A DNA stretch of 64,000 nt from Desulfovibrio sp. (GTDB lineage Bacteria; Desulfobacterota; Desulfovibrionia; Desulfovibrionales; Desulfovibrionaceae), in contig JAILPJ010000073.1 of assembly GCA_024699605.1 (NCBI GenBank), positions 1-64,000 on the forward strand, in the 5' to 3' direction. Position 1 is the first letter of the stretch. Each line of letters begins with the position of its first letter. The notes beneath the pieces are model-generated. The model was not told the origin of the DNA and made no database searches. It worked only from the letters and a program-made list of their open reading frames with translations. The position numbers were made by a program, and so were the translations under genes. Shown here piece by piece: positions 34,678 through 44,689 of the stretch.

Positions 34678-35511
34678 TTAGGAAAGTTTGAGGACGCGCT
34701 TGGCGTTTTCGTACATGACCTTTTTGCGTACGTCGTCTTTCAGCGGAAAGTCCTTGTAGGCAGCCAACGCATCTTTCAGCTCAACAAAGGGATGGGCGCT
34801 GGCAAAGAGGACTTTGTCGGCAATCATGTCGTTCATGGCGCGGACATAGATATCGATCATGGGAGAGCGCTCATATTCCGAAATGTCCATATAGACATTG
34901 GCATTGCGCAGGCAGGTGTAGATGGCCTCAGAGACAAAGGGATAACCGCCGTGGCTCATGATGATGCACAATTCGGGAAAGTCGCGGGCAACTTTATCCA
35001 CATCTCTGGGATCCGCATACTCGAGAATGGCTCCAGAAACTTCTGGCGGAGGTGCCATGGTGATGAAGACGGGGATGCCGAGATCCACACAGCGTGTGTA
35101 GATTGGATAGAAGCGGGCCTCGCTGGCCGGAATGTGAGCAAGGTAGGGGTCAATGGCAATGCCTTTCATGCCAAAGTCTTTGACCACATGCTCCATCTCA
35201 TCAAGAGCCGCACGTTTTTTGTGGGGATCAATGCCCCAGAAGCCCACGAATTTATTGGGATAGCTCTTGCAGAATTGGAGTACACTCTGATTATTGGCCG
35301 GAAAACCATAGGTCGTCTCGCAGTCGCGGCCTGTGATCACACCCAGTTCCACATCCATGGCGTCGAGATCGGCGACGATCTCAGGCAAGGACTGGGCTTT
35401 ACGCGCATCAAAGCCGATCACTTTACAGGCGGCTTTGAACATGGTGCTGTTTTTGATTCCGTCAATGATCTCTGGGGTATTGGGGCGGAAACGGAAATCA
35501 ATGGTTTTCAT
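34678..35511 (-). CDS. Amidohydrolase-2 family protein lacking the N-terminal HxH
   Basis: A 277-residue TIM-barrel protein of the amidohydrolase 2 (ACMSD-like) superfamily, starting at ATG 35511 behind AGAGGAG. Barrel elements include GVITGRDCETTYG, FVGFWGIDPHK, MKGIAIDPYL, FITMAPPPE, IIMSHGGYPF (His in strand 6) and VLFASAHPF, which replaces the usual F(G/A)SDxPH with Ser-Ala-His. The family's DxHxH start is DFRFRP here, so two metal ligands are missing. Enzymes of this fold hydrolyse or decarboxylate small acids; with an altered metal site the reaction is uncertain. It lies 198 bp after the TRAP binding-protein gene and 41 bp before tauE. Confidence 0.78.
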   Translation of the reverse strand: MKTIDFRFRPNTPEIIDGIKNSTMFKAACKVIGFDARKAQSLPEIVADLDAMDVELGVITGRDCETTYGFPANNQSVLQFCKSYPNKFVGFWGIDPHKKRAALDEMEHVVKDFGMKGIAIDPYLAHIPASEARFYPIYTRCVDLGIPVFITMAPPPEVSGAILEYADPRDVDKVARDFPELCIIMSHGGYPFVSEAIYTCLRNANVYMDISEYERSPMIDIYVRAMNDMIADKVLFASAHPFVELKDALAAYKDFPLKDDVRKKVMYENAKRVLKLS

Positions 35512-35708
35512 GAAAGCAACTCCTCTTACGGAACAGACGATTATTGGCCGCTGACAGGACACAGCGGCGCTTCAGATGAGAGTACTGAAGAGCAGACATG
35601 ATATAAAAAGATGGGAATGATCATGGTCTCCGTACGAGAAAGGCAGAATGCGGTGACAAAAGACAGTTCCCGTAACGGCAAGTTCCAAAGGCCTGGAACG
35701 CTCCTTGA

Positions 35709-36740
<1,032 letters not shown>

Positions 36741-36885
36741 TTAGAAGGTTCAACTTTGTTGAACGAGCAATATACATGCCAAAAAAAGGTGCCCCAAGCC
36801 TTCCTTTAACTATCTAATATATCAGGATTTTTTGGAGATTGCAAAGGCGCTGGGCAGCGCAGCGCCAGTCCAAGCCACCGTCTTT

Positions 36886-36901
36886 GTAGCAAATTTGCGA
36901 C
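36886..36901. repeat. Palindrome copy 1 (GTAGCAAATTTGCGAC)
   Basis: One mismatch from the perfect palindrome in copy 2. It lies 160 bp upstream of the dctP start. Confidence 0.7.
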
Positions 36902-37112
36902 GCTTGTGGCCGCTTGCTTGAGACGTGCGAGCTTGTTCTGCGAAAAAGCGCTCAAAGGCAGCCAAGGCGCAAAAACCGGATAGGCGTATATCCAATAAGA
37001 GAACGCTGCTCTGCCTGGACAACGGGCCTTTTTGGTCTCTGGCAGAGGCTATTTCGGAGTTAGGCTGAGCAATCTGGCCGAGTCTTGGACCTTGCCTTTT
37101 GACGGATCATTT

Positions 37113-37128
37113 GTCGCAAATTTGCGAC
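37113..37128. repeat. Palindrome copy 2 (GTCGCAAATTTGCGAC)
   Basis: A perfect 16-bp dyad. It lies 212 bp from copy 1 (start to start after the 227 bp offset) and 270 bp upstream of the islA ATG. Confidence 0.8.
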
Positions 37129-37164
37129 GATTGAGAGCGCTATTTGGGCAATGGGCAAGAGATA

Positions 37165-37180
37165 GATGCAAATTTGCGAC
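37165..37180. repeat. Palindrome copy 3 (GATGCAAATTTGCGAC)
   Basis: A near-identical site 52 bp after copy 2, with two differences in the left arm. The 52-bp phasing is close to five helical turns. Confidence 0.75.
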
Positions 37181-37398
37181 TGGATAGGGCCGCCCTTTCT
37201 TGTGCTAGCTGAGTTTCCTAACAAAAAACGTGAAAAATGCTGACTTTTCAAGGACTTGCGGGAAATGGCACAAGTCCTGCAGAACGACGGCAAGACGAAC
37301 TTGTCCGCAATGCAGGAAAGGTTTTGCGTGCGGATCGAAGACGAGAAATCCTCAACGACGACTGCTTTCTCTTATGGAGAACAGTCAAGGAGTTTACC

Positions 37399-39891
37399 AT
37401 GACGCAAGTTTGCGAATGCCGTTCTCCCCAGGAACAGCGCCTTCAGGACAAAATAGAGGGCAAAGAAGATAAATTCAGAAAATCTCATTCTCGTGTCTTC
37501 AAACTGCTTGAGCGTTTTGAAGGTCAGAAACCGCGCATTGATATTGAACGCGCCCTGTATTTCACCGAGTCCATGAAAGAGACTGAAGGCCAGCCCCTGG
37601 TGCTGCGCTGGGCCAAAGCCTTGATGCATGTTGCCAAAAACATCACGGTGACCGTGCAGGACGATCAACTGCTTCTGGGTCGTGCCGGCTGCGATGGTCG
37701 TTATGGCATTCTCTATCCTGAGCTCGACGGTGACTTTCTGGATATTGCCGTGCGTGATCTGCCCACGCGTGCCACCTCACCGGCCACCATCACGCCTGAA
37801 GACGCCAAGCGTGTTGTGGAAGAGATTGCTCCCTACTGGAAAGGCAAGACCTTCCACGAAGATCTGAACCGTTCACTGCCGCCTGATGTGCACAAGCTGA
37901 CCTACGATGATCCCGAGGGCTTGATTTCTCGCTTTATCGTCAATGAAACAGCGTCCTTCCGCAGCTCCATTCAGTGGGTGCACGACTACGGCAAAATTTT
38001 GCGCCGCGGTTTCAACGACATCAAGCGTGAAGCCGAGGAAAAGCTGGCAGCTCTGGATCCCATGAGCTGCAAGGACAATTGTGAAAAACGGCCTTTCCTG
38101 GAAGCCGTGATCATTGTCAGTGAAGCCATTGTGCTTTGGGCCAAACGGCATGCCGTGATGGCGCGTGCCATGGCTCAGGTGGAACAGGATCCTGTCCGTA
38201 AAGCCGAGCTTCTGCGTATGGCTGACAATGCCGATCGTGTTCCCGGCGAGCCCGCCCGTGATTTCTGGGAAGCCTGCCAGAGCCAGTGGTTTACCCAGAT
38301 GTTCTCACGCATGGAACAGAAGACCGGCACGACCATTTCCAATGGTCGCATGGACCAGTATTTCTATCCCTATTATCTTGCCGATAAGAAGGCCGGAAAA
38401 ATCAATGATGCCCAGGCCATGGAGCTTTTGGAATGCATGTGGGTGGGCATGGCTGAATTTATCGATATGTATATTTCTCCCACAGGCGGAGCCTTCAACG
38501 AAGGCTATGCCCACTGGGAAGCCGTAACTGTGGGCGGCCAGACTCCCGACGGACGCGACGCCAGCAATGAACTGACCTATCTGATTCTGAAGTCAAAACG
38601 AGAATTCCCCCTGCACTATCCTGATCTGGCTGCCCGCATTCACTCTCGCGCGCCTGAGCGCTATCTCTGGGATGTGGCTGAAACCATTAAGTATGGTTCA
38701 GGCTTCCCCAAGCTGATCAATGACGAAGAAGTGGTGCCGCTCTACGTCTCCAAGGGCGCAACCTTTGAGGAGGCCCTTGACTATGCCGTCAGCGGCTGCA
38801 CTGAAGCCAGAATGCCCAATCGTGACACCTACACCTCTGGCGGAGCCTACATCAACTTTGCCGCTGCCGTGGAAATGGTTCTGCGTAACGGTCGCATGAA
38901 GAAATACGGCGATCAGGTTCTGGGTGTGGAAACCGGGGATCCGCGTTCCTTCAAAACCTGGGAAGAATTCTGGGAGGCCTATAAGACGCAGCATCTGCTC
39001 TTCCTGAAAACGGCTTTCCATCAGCAGTACATCATCAACAAGCTGCGTGCCCAGCACTTTGCTCAACCCATGGGTTCGGCCATGCATGATCTCTGCATGA
39101 AACATTGCATTGATCTGCACCAGGAGCAGATTCCCGAAGGCATCAATTTCGGCTATTTTGAATACATGGGACTGGGTACCGTGGTCGACTCCCTCTGCGC
39201 TGTGAAAAAGTTTGTCTTTGAAGAGAAGAAGATCACCATGGACAAGCTCATCGAAGCCATTGACGCCAATTTTGAGGGCTATGACGATATCAAGGCTTTG
39301 CTCAAGAGCGCACCCTGCTATGGCAATAACGATCCCTATGCTGACGCCATTGGCAAGGAAATCGACAAGATCTCCGTGGAATTCGGTGGCAAGTACAGCA
39401 TGCACGATTTAGGCATTCACAACGACGTGCGTTATGTGCCCTTTACGTCGCATGTGCCCTTTGGCAAGGTCGTCTCGGCAACTCCCAACGGTCGCACCGA
39501 CGGCTTCCCGCTTTCCGACGGTTCTTCCGCTTCCCATGGTGCCGACGTCAATGGTCCCACAGCCGTCCTCTTGTCCAACTATAATACCAAGAATATGGGG
39601 ATGCGTGACCGCGCGGCCCGTATGCTCAACATCAAGTTCACGCCCAAGTGCGTGGAAGGTGACGAGGGCACGGAAAAGCTCGTTTCCTTCATCCGTACCT
39701 TCTGTGACCTGAAACTCTGGCATGTGCAGTTCAACGTCCTGAATAAGGAAACGCTGCTCAAAGCCCAGAAGGATCCCAATAAGTACCGCAACTTAATCGT
39801 GCGCATTGCCGGCTACAGCGCCTACTTTGTGGATCTCTCCCCCGATCTGCAGAATGACCTGATTGCCCGCACCGAGCATGAAGCCCTGTAA
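37399..39891 (+). CDS. islA: Isethionate sulfite-lyase (glycyl radical enzyme)
   Basis: An 830-residue glycyl radical enzyme that cleaves isethionate to acetaldehyde and sulfite, feeding sulfite respiration in gut sulfonate users. Length and wording match Bilophila/Desulfovibrio IslA throughout, e.g. [20 protein letters not shown] and YILYP-like segments. The catalytic Cys467 and Glu469 are in [19 protein letters not shown], and the radical Gly805 in RIAGYSAYF. The Arg188/Gln192 pair (FRSSIQW) and [12 protein letters not shown] match residues reported to hold the sulfonate in IslA. The true start ATG 37399 follows AAGGAG by 7 bp; the track extends 54 codons too far. A terminator-like hairpin and then islB follow. 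It is divergent from a TRAP binding-protein gene. Confidence 0.93.
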   Translation: MTQVCECRSPQEQRLQDKIEGKEDKFRKSHSRVFKLLERFEGQKPRIDIERALYFTESMKETEGQPLVLRWAKALMHVAKNITVTVQDDQLLLGRAGCDGRYGILYPELDGDFLDIAVRDLPTRATSPATITPEDAKRVVEEIAPYWKGKTFHEDLNRSLPPDVHKLTYDDPEGLISRFIVNETASFRSSIQWVHDYGKILRRGFNDIKREAEEKLAALDPMSCKDNCEKRPFLEAVIIVSEAIVLWAKRHAVMARAMAQVEQDPVRKAELLRMADNADRVPGEPARDFWEACQSQWFTQMFSRMEQKTGTTISNGRMDQYFYPYYLADKKAGKINDAQAMELLECMWVGMAEFIDMYISPTGGAFNEGYAHWEAVTVGGQTPDGRDASNELTYLILKSKREFPLHYPDLAARIHSRAPERYLWDVAETIKYGSGFPKLINDEEVVPLYVSKGATFEEALDYAVSGCTEARMPNRDTYTSGGAYINFAAAVEMVLRNGRMKKYGDQVLGVETGDPRSFKTWEEFWEAYKTQHLLFLKTAFHQQYIINKLRAQHFAQPMGSAMHDLCMKHCIDLHQEQIPEGINFGYFEYMGLGTVVDSLCAVKKFVFEEKKITMDKLIEAIDANFEGYDDIKALLKSAPCYGNNDPYADAIGKEIDKISVEFGGKYSMHDLGIHNDVRYVPFTSHVPFGKVVSATPNGRTDGFPLSDGSSASHGADVNGPTAVLLSNYNTKNMGMRDRAARMLNIKFTPKCVEGDEGTEKLVSFIRTFCDLKLWHVQFNVLNKETLLKAQKDPNKYRNLIVRIAGYSAYFVDLSPDLQNDLIARTEHEAL
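37401..37416. promoter_or_regulatory. Degenerate fourth palindrome overlapping the islA start
   Basis: GACGCAAGTTTGCGAA shares the CGCAA-TTTGCG core of the three upstream palindromes and begins at the last base of the ATG. It could be an operator blocking transcription, or chance. Confidence 0.35.
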
Positions 39892-39910
39892 AACAAGGGA
39901 AAAATGAGCC

Positions 39911-39949
39911 AACGGGCAGCTCTAGCCTTTGCCAGAGCTGCCCGTTTTT
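39911..39949 (+). terminator. Intercistronic terminator/attenuator between islA and islB
   Basis: AACGGGCAGCTCT pairs with AGAGCTGCCCGTT (13 bp) and a TTTTT tract follows, 19 bp after the islA stop. It would allow much more islA than islB mRNA. Confidence 0.88.
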
Positions 39950-40018
39950 GCTCTCGGAGTGTATTGATCTGCGCCGTGTTTTTTTCTTCAGGGATTTTGT
40001 TACCATTAAGGATACCGC

Positions 40019-40987
40019 ATGAGTCAGGAATGTCCCGATAGCCAGCAGAAGGGTATGGTCTTCAATATTCAGAAATTTTCTGTGCATGACGGCCCAGGCA
40101 TCCGCACCATTGTCTTTTTGAAGGGCTGTGCTTTGCGATGCCGCTGGTGTAGTAATCCTGAGTCGCAGCTGGCTGAACCCGATCTGGCCTTTAACGCTGG
40201 TCGCTGTCTCGGTGTTTCCAAATGTGGACACTGCATTGTGGCCTGTCCCTACGGAGCTATTCGTCTCGGCGATAGCGATCTGCCTGTTATTGACCGTAAG
40301 GCGTGTGCCGACTGTCAGGACAAAGCCTGTGCCAGCGCCTGTCCGGCCCAGGGCCTTTTGGTCTATGGCAAAATGCGCAGCGTGGATGATGTGCTTTCTG
40401 TGGTTGAGCAGGATATGGCTTTTTATGTGCGTTCGCGGGGAGGACTGACCCTTTCCGGCGGTGAGCCTTTGCTGCAGAAGGATTTTGCTCTGGCTCTCTT
40501 GCGTGAGGCCCATGAGCGGCATATCCGCTGTGCCATTGAAACCTGTGGCATGGTGCCTGAAGCAACAGTACGTGCGGCTGCCCCTTATCTGCGGCAGGTA
40601 CTTTTTGACATCAAGCACTTGGATCCTGCGGTGCACAAGGCACAAACAGGCATGAGCAATGAACGCATTCTGGCCAATTTCCGCATTCTGGCAGAAGAAT
40701 TTCCCGATCTGCCCATTCTGGCCAGAACACCGGTGATTCCGGGTTTTAATGATAATGCCAAGACCATCAAAGCCATTGCCGAATTTTTACAGCCCTTCAG
40801 CCGGGTCGAATATGAAATGCTGCCGTACCATCGTCTGGGTACGCAGAAATATCTTTTTCTTGATCGTCAGGTGCCCATGGGTGACGTGCAGCTCAATCAA
40901 AAGAAAATGCGCATTTTGCGTGATCTGGCGCAGAGTGTGCTCGGTGCGCGTCTGCACAGACCCAAGGAAAAGACGAAGAAGGCCTGA
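40019..40987 (+). CDS. islB: IslA-activating radical-SAM enzyme
   Basis: A 322-residue activase that installs the glycyl radical on IslA. The radical-SAM motif GCALRCRWCSNPE has Cys37, 41 and 44. A dicluster ferredoxin insert follows with CLGVSKCGHCIVACP (63-76) and CADCQDKACASACP (96-108), typical of glycyl-radical activases with two additional 4Fe-4S clusters. LSGGEPLLQ, ETCGM and DIKHLDPAVH are the expected family segments. AAGGA precedes the ATG by 7 bp. The gene lies 127 bp after islA, past a strong attenuator. A Gly-radical activase of the choline or propanediol lyase type would look similar; assignment relies on its islA neighbour. Confidence 0.9.
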   Translation: MSQECPDSQQKGMVFNIQKFSVHDGPGIRTIVFLKGCALRCRWCSNPESQLAEPDLAFNAGRCLGVSKCGHCIVACPYGAIRLGDSDLPVIDRKACADCQDKACASACPAQGLLVYGKMRSVDDVLSVVEQDMAFYVRSRGGLTLSGGEPLLQKDFALALLREAHERHIRCAIETCGMVPEATVRAAAPYLRQVLFDIKHLDPAVHKAQTGMSNERILANFRILAEEFPDLPILARTPVIPGFNDNAKTIKAIAEFLQPFSRVEYEMLPYHRLGTQKYLFLDRQVPMGDVQLNQKKMRILRDLAQSVLGARLHRPKEKTKKA

Positions 40988-41034
40988 TGGTACAAGCCTA
41001 TCCCACGTCTCTCTGATTGCAAGATACTGTATGA

Positions 41035-41082
41035 GCAAAGCCCGCCATTTTGCCTAGGCATGAGGTGGGCTTTGCTGTTTTT
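41035..41082 (+). terminator. Terminator of the islA-islB operon
   Basis: GCAAAGCCCGCC pairs with GGTGGGCTTTGC (one G-T pair, 17-nt loop), followed by TGTTTTT. It lies about 48 bp after islB. Beyond it, to 41242, no gene was found. Confidence 0.7.
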
Positions 41083-41242
41083 GGCAGCCTCTGCGCTCAA
41101 GGGGTGGGGATTTCATAAAGAATGGCCAGGGCTTCTTGCCAAAACCAGGTCTTGAGGGTAGTTTCAAAAGCTTATGGCTTAGATTGACTCACATTTCTGG
41201 CGTTTTGCCGCTATTTTTTTCATTTTTGCAGGATGAGCTTCT

Positions 41243-41359
41243 ATGACAGACGTGTTTACCGCACTCAAAACGGCAGATATTCCAGTGCTTGTGGGTGTTC
41301 TCTCTCTTGTGGGGGCACTCATCTATTCTCTTGTGCAATTCAGCAGGCATGGACGGTAG
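41243..41359 (+). CDS. Small symporter accessory protein, 38 residues (missing from ORF track)
   Basis: This short frame encodes a single hydrophobic helix (IPVLVGVLSLVGALIYSLV) flanked by short polar ends, with a basic C terminus (FSRHGR). It stops 2 bp before the ATG of the Na+/solute symporter, so the two are almost certainly translationally coupled. Tiny one-helix proteins in this position are known next to SSS symporters and appear to act as accessory subunits. GGATGAG lies upstream as a weak ribosome binding site. The frame used by the ORF track across this region is out of phase with it. Confidence 0.72.
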   Translation: MTDVFTALKTADIPVLVGVLSLVGALIYSLVQFSRHGR

Positions 41360-41361
41360 GT

Positions 41362-42834
41362 ATGGTTATTGTCGATATTTTGATCTGGATCATCTATATC
41401 GCCGTCTTTGTCTGGTTGTTTCGCAAAGGCAGCGGACACGATGTCATGCTCTCTGGCAAAGTGGGATTTGGCATTCAGGCCTTTGCCTTTGTAGCCACCT
41501 ACATTTCAGCCGTGGCCCTCGTGGGTTTCGGCGGCCTGGCCTATCAGTACGGCATGCAGATGCTGCTGATTGCGGCGGGCAATGTCTGGCTTGGAACCTG
41601 GATCGTCTATCGCTACCTCGCCTGGCCCACTCGGGTCTGTCAGCGCAATCTCGGGGCCCGTACGCCGGTACAGCTTTTGGCCAAAGGACACAGAAGTCCG
41701 CTGCTTGGTCGTTGTTTGGCTCTGGTTTTTGCTGTTTTCCTTGGTGTCTACGCTTCAGCCGTGATCAAGGGCGCAGCCCTTTTGCTGGAACAGATTTTAC
41801 CCTTGCCTGCTGGCCTTCTCGTCTGGGCTGTGGCCTTGCTTGTGGGGCTAGCCGTATTTGTGGGCGGGCTCAGGGGGGTATTGTACACTGAGGCCATGCA
41901 GGGTTTTGTGATGCTCATAGGCATTTCCATGCTCATTTTTGCTGTCTTCGACAAAGTCGGCGGTCCGGTGAGCGGCATGCTGCAGCTTGCTGCCCTTGAA
42001 CCCACCAAAGCAGCCAATACGGGCTTTGTGCATCTTGCCGAAGGCGGTGAGGGCTGGTTTATTATTTCCTTGGTGATTGTCACTTCTGTGGCTGTCTGGG
42101 CACAGCCGCAGATGATTCAGCGTCATTTTGCGCTGGCTTCGTCCCATCAGGTGGATCGCATTACGCCTTTGGCGATGTTCGTTTTAACGGTGCTTGTGGG
42201 TGGAGCCTATTACGTGGCCTCATTGGGCAGGCTTTTTCTTCCGCCTGTGGCCTCGCCTGATGCCGTTATGCCGACGATGGTCAAAATGTTGCTGCCTGAA
42301 GTCGGATTACAACTTTTTGTGCTGGCCATTGCCTCAGCCTCCTTGTCGACAGCGACCGCCATCTTTCATATAGCCGTCAGCGCCATAGCCGAAGACCTGC
42401 CTGGATCCAAGGCCACACGTCCCCGTTGGCTGATGGCCATAGCCTTCATTGTCCTCTTAAGTGCGGGCTGCGCTCAGATCAAAGGGCAGATCATTGCCAT
42501 GCTCTGCGCCACAAGCTGGAGTGTTGTGGGAGCGGCCGTTCTGGTCAGCTATGTGGCGCTGGTGCGTTTTGGCCGACGCAGCAGCCGTGCCGCCTGGATG
42601 AGTTTTCTCCTGGGCTTTGGCAGCTGCCTTCTTTGGTACTTAATGACGGATCGCCATTTTGCCGTTCTGCCCATGCCCTGGCCTGCCCTGAGTAAGATTC
42701 CTCCATTTTTTGTGGGTTTTGGCTGTTCACTTCTGGGCTGGCTGATTGGCTGGTGCCTCGATCCTGAAGCTCGCAAAAACTCCCATTTTTGGCCGGAAGA
42801 GTCCGCCGGTTCTTCTTCCATAGGCAATAAATAA
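41362..42834 (+). CDS. Sodium:solute symporter (SSS family)
   Basis: A 490-residue inner-membrane symporter with about 13 hydrophobic helices. SSS-type features include the GFGIQAFAFVATYISAVALVGFGGLAY segment near helices 2-3, RTPVQLLA-KGHRS, LRGVLYTEAMQGFVMLIG with the conserved T-x-x-x-Q, QPQMIQRHFAL, and LSTATAIFHIAVSAIAEDL, which carries the small residues that bind Na+ in this family. The track starts 43 codons upstream in the small-protein region; the ATG at 41362 is preferred. It lies downstream of islB behind a terminator, so co-regulation is uncertain. Possible substrates are organic acids such as acetate or pyruvate; none can be fixed. Confidence 0.88.
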   Translation: MVIVDILIWIIYIAVFVWLFRKGSGHDVMLSGKVGFGIQAFAFVATYISAVALVGFGGLAYQYGMQMLLIAAGNVWLGTWIVYRYLAWPTRVCQRNLGARTPVQLLAKGHRSPLLGRCLALVFAVFLGVYASAVIKGAALLLEQILPLPAGLLVWAVALLVGLAVFVGGLRGVLYTEAMQGFVMLIGISMLIFAVFDKVGGPVSGMLQLAALEPTKAANTGFVHLAEGGEGWFIISLVIVTSVAVWAQPQMIQRHFALASSHQVDRITPLAMFVLTVLVGGAYYVASLGRLFLPPVASPDAVMPTMVKMLLPEVGLQLFVLAIASASLSTATAIFHIAVSAIAEDLPGSKATRPRWLMAIAFIVLLSAGCAQIKGQIIAMLCATSWSVVGAAVLVSYVALVRFGRRSSRAAWMSFLLGFGSCLLWYLMTDRHFAVLPMPWPALSKIPPFFVGFGCSLLGWLIGWCLDPEARKNSHFWPEESAGSSSIGNK

Positions 42835-42873
42835 GATCGGTCTTTGTCCGTAGCTTGAGACGTTACGCATCTG

Positions 42874-42903
42874 AAGGGGCTGTTGAGTACAGTCCCTTTT
42901 TTT
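42874..42903 (+). terminator. Terminator of the symporter gene
   Basis: AAGGGGCTGT pairs with ACAGTCCCTT (one G-T pair) around TGAGT, followed by seven T. Confidence 0.85.
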
Positions 42904-43220
42904 GTGTCTGCCTTTTGGAACGTACGTCTTTTCCCTGGCTTGGCCCATTCAAACAAGCATTGAGAGGGCCATTTCAGAACAATTCCTTCCTCTTATGCTC
43001 CCTTCCGCTTTTTCCTGCCAGATACCTTTTCCGCCTTTTTCCACAGAGAACCTTTTCCTGATGGCCTTTGCGCAAGAATCTTCTGGCGCACTTTTGTCGC
43101 AAGGGTGTGTCACGATTCACTTTTGACGTGCGAAACCTGTTTCTATGGGCATTTTGGCGGCCCAGAGCAAGCCCTGCTTCAGACCACACCACCTTGACAC
43201 GAGCCGAGAGGGGAGGCATA
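42904..43220. promoter_or_regulatory. Leader and promoter region of the dcw cluster
   Basis: About 317 bp without a gene. A weak -35/-10 candidate (TTGACG at 43122-43127, TATGGG about 15 bp downstream) is visible but spacing is short. The start of the mra operon should lie here. Confidence 0.4.
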
Positions 43221-43256
43221 GTGGGAAAAAGTGGAGAAAAGAGGTTTTTTGTGGAA
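43221..43256 (+). promoter_or_regulatory. MraZ-box-like repeats: four GTGG/GAGG units at 10-bp spacing
   Basis: Four consecutive 10-mers begin GTGG, GTGG, GAGG and GTGG, each followed by A/T-rich sequence. This matches the TGGGN-N5 repeat layout bound by MraZ upstream of its own gene. The block overlaps the ribosome binding site and start of mraZ. Confidence 0.6.
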
Positions 43257-43712
43257 ACTCATGGCTTCTTAAACACGCATTACCGTTCTCTCGATGCCAA
43301 GGGCCGGCTGATCCTGCCGCCTGAGTATCGTGAGAGTCTTGCGGCCAATGGGCAGGAAGGAGCAGAGCCAGGTTTCTGGCTTACGGGTTTCTATGGACGT
43401 CTTGTGGCGTATCTGCCCAAGAACTGGGAAGCGATCATGGGGCAGCTCTGTAAGATCCCCTTTACCAACGTCAAGCTTTCCCATTTTAAAAGTAAGGTCA
43501 TGGGCCTGGCATCCTTTATTACCTTTGACGGGCAGGGCCGGGTGCGCATACCGCAGCCATTGATGCGTGAAGCGGGTCTCGTCAAGGATGTCATTCTCGT
43601 GGGTATGGCTGACAAGTTTGAGATCTGGGATCAGCAGCGTTTTGATAATATCCTGACCACTGAAGACATGTCTGAAGCCCTGGCCAGCACGGGCCTGGCC
43701 ATTTCACTCTGA
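43251..43712 (+). CDS. mraZ: Transcriptional regulator MraZ
   Basis: A 153-residue AbrB-fold DNA-binding protein that controls the division/cell-wall operon it heads. Two MraZ repeats are visible: HYRSLDAKGRLILPPEYRESL near the start and ITFDGQGRVRIPQPLMREAGL near residue 95. The GTG at 43251 (AGAGG upstream) gives the usual length of about 150. GTG 43221 has a good GGGGAGG but lies in the repeat block and would add ten non-conserved residues; the track ATG at 43068 is too far upstream. The stop overlaps the rsmH start (TGATG). Confidence 0.85.
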   Translation: METHGFLNTHYRSLDAKGRLILPPEYRESLAANGQEGAEPGFWLTGFYGRLVAYLPKNWEAIMGQLCKIPFTNVKLSHFKSKVMGLASFITFDGQGRVRIPQPLMREAGLVKDVILVGMADKFEIWDQQRFDNILTTEDMSEALASTGLAISL

Positions 43713-44653
43713 TGCAGGCGCAAGATCGGCATATTCCTGTACTGCTGCAGGAGGTTGTGAATTTTCTGGCACCAGAGCGGGGTGGTTTCTTTCTGGACGG
43801 AACCGTAGGTCTTGGCGGCCATGCGCAAGCTTTGCTTGAGGGGGGAGCAAGCGAGCTTTTGGGGCTTGATCGCGACAGAGAGGCCTTGGCCTTGGCCAAA
43901 GAGCGCCTTGCACCGTACGCCGCACGGGTTCACCTCTGCCACGGTCTCTATGCGGATTTTCCCAGTTATCTTGCACAGCTTGGCTGGCAGCGGCTTTCCG
44001 GGGCTCTGATCGATATCGGTGTTTCTTCCATGCAGATCGACAGCGCCTCTCGTGGCTTCAGTTTTCTGAGCGATGGGCCCTTGGATATGCGCATGGATGC
44101 GGAGTGCGGAGAGAGTGCCCAGGATCTTCTCAAGGAAGCCAGCTTTGAACGTCTGCGTGATATTCTGGCCCGTTTTGGAGAGGAACCGCAGGCTGAAAAG
44201 ATTGCACGCACGATCGTGCGTAAGCGCCTTGAAAGCCCCATTACGAGCACGGCCCAGCTCGCCCAGCTTGTGGAGCAGTGTTATCCCAAAAAATGGCGCG
44301 AGACAGCCAGGAATCATCCGGCTACGCGTACCTTCCAGGCCTTGCGCATGGTGGTCAATGATGAATTGGGCCAGCTTGCGCGTTTTTTAGAGTCAATTCT
44401 CTCCTATCTTGAGCCAGATGGACGCCTCGTCGTGATTACCTTCCATTCCCTGGAAGACCGTCTGGTCAAGCAGACCATGCAGCGTTGGAGCCGGGGCTGT
44501 CTTTGTCCTCCCTATCTCGATCACTGCATCTGCGGGCATACGCCTGAAGTGCGTCTGCTTTGCAAAAAACCGGTGCAGGCTCAAGCTTCGGAACTTGCCC
44601 AGAATAGTCGGGCCAAGAGTGCCAAATTGCGAGCTGTGGCCCGACTGAAATAG
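43712..44653 (+). CDS. rsmH: 16S rRNA (cytosine1402-N4)-methyltransferase
   Basis: A 313-residue SAM-dependent methyltransferase that modifies C1402 in the ribosomal P site. Family segments: RHIPVLLQEVVNFL at the start, LDGTVGLGGHAQALLE (SAM-binding), LGLDRDREAL, ALIDIGVSSMQIDSASRGFSF, DMRMD, ARNHPATRTFQALRMVVNDE and VITFHSLEDRLVK near the end. All RsmH motifs are intact. The start codon overlaps the mraZ stop, so translation is coupled. Second gene of the dcw cluster, followed by a small FtsL-like gene. Confidence 0.95.
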   Translation: MQAQDRHIPVLLQEVVNFLAPERGGFFLDGTVGLGGHAQALLEGGASELLGLDRDREALALAKERLAPYAARVHLCHGLYADFPSYLAQLGWQRLSGALIDIGVSSMQIDSASRGFSFLSDGPLDMRMDAECGESAQDLLKEASFERLRDILARFGEEPQAEKIARTIVRKRLESPITSTAQLAQLVEQCYPKKWRETARNHPATRTFQALRMVVNDELGQLARFLESILSYLEPDGRLVVITFHSLEDRLVKQTMQRWSRGCLCPPYLDHCICGHTPEVRLLCKKPVQAQASELAQNSRAKSAKLRAVARLK

Positions 44654-44689
44654 CCTTGGAGGGGCTATTGTTTTTTTTTCGAGGTCGTC

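Noticed and set aside
36903-36920. Possible sigma54 -24/-12 element near dctP
   Set aside because: The GG and GC dinucleotides are only 6 bp apart instead of 10.
37237-37398. 54-codon N-terminal extension of IslA
   Set aside because: It contains none of the conserved start and overlaps operator sequence; ATG 37399 has a proper ribosome binding site and gives the family length of 830.
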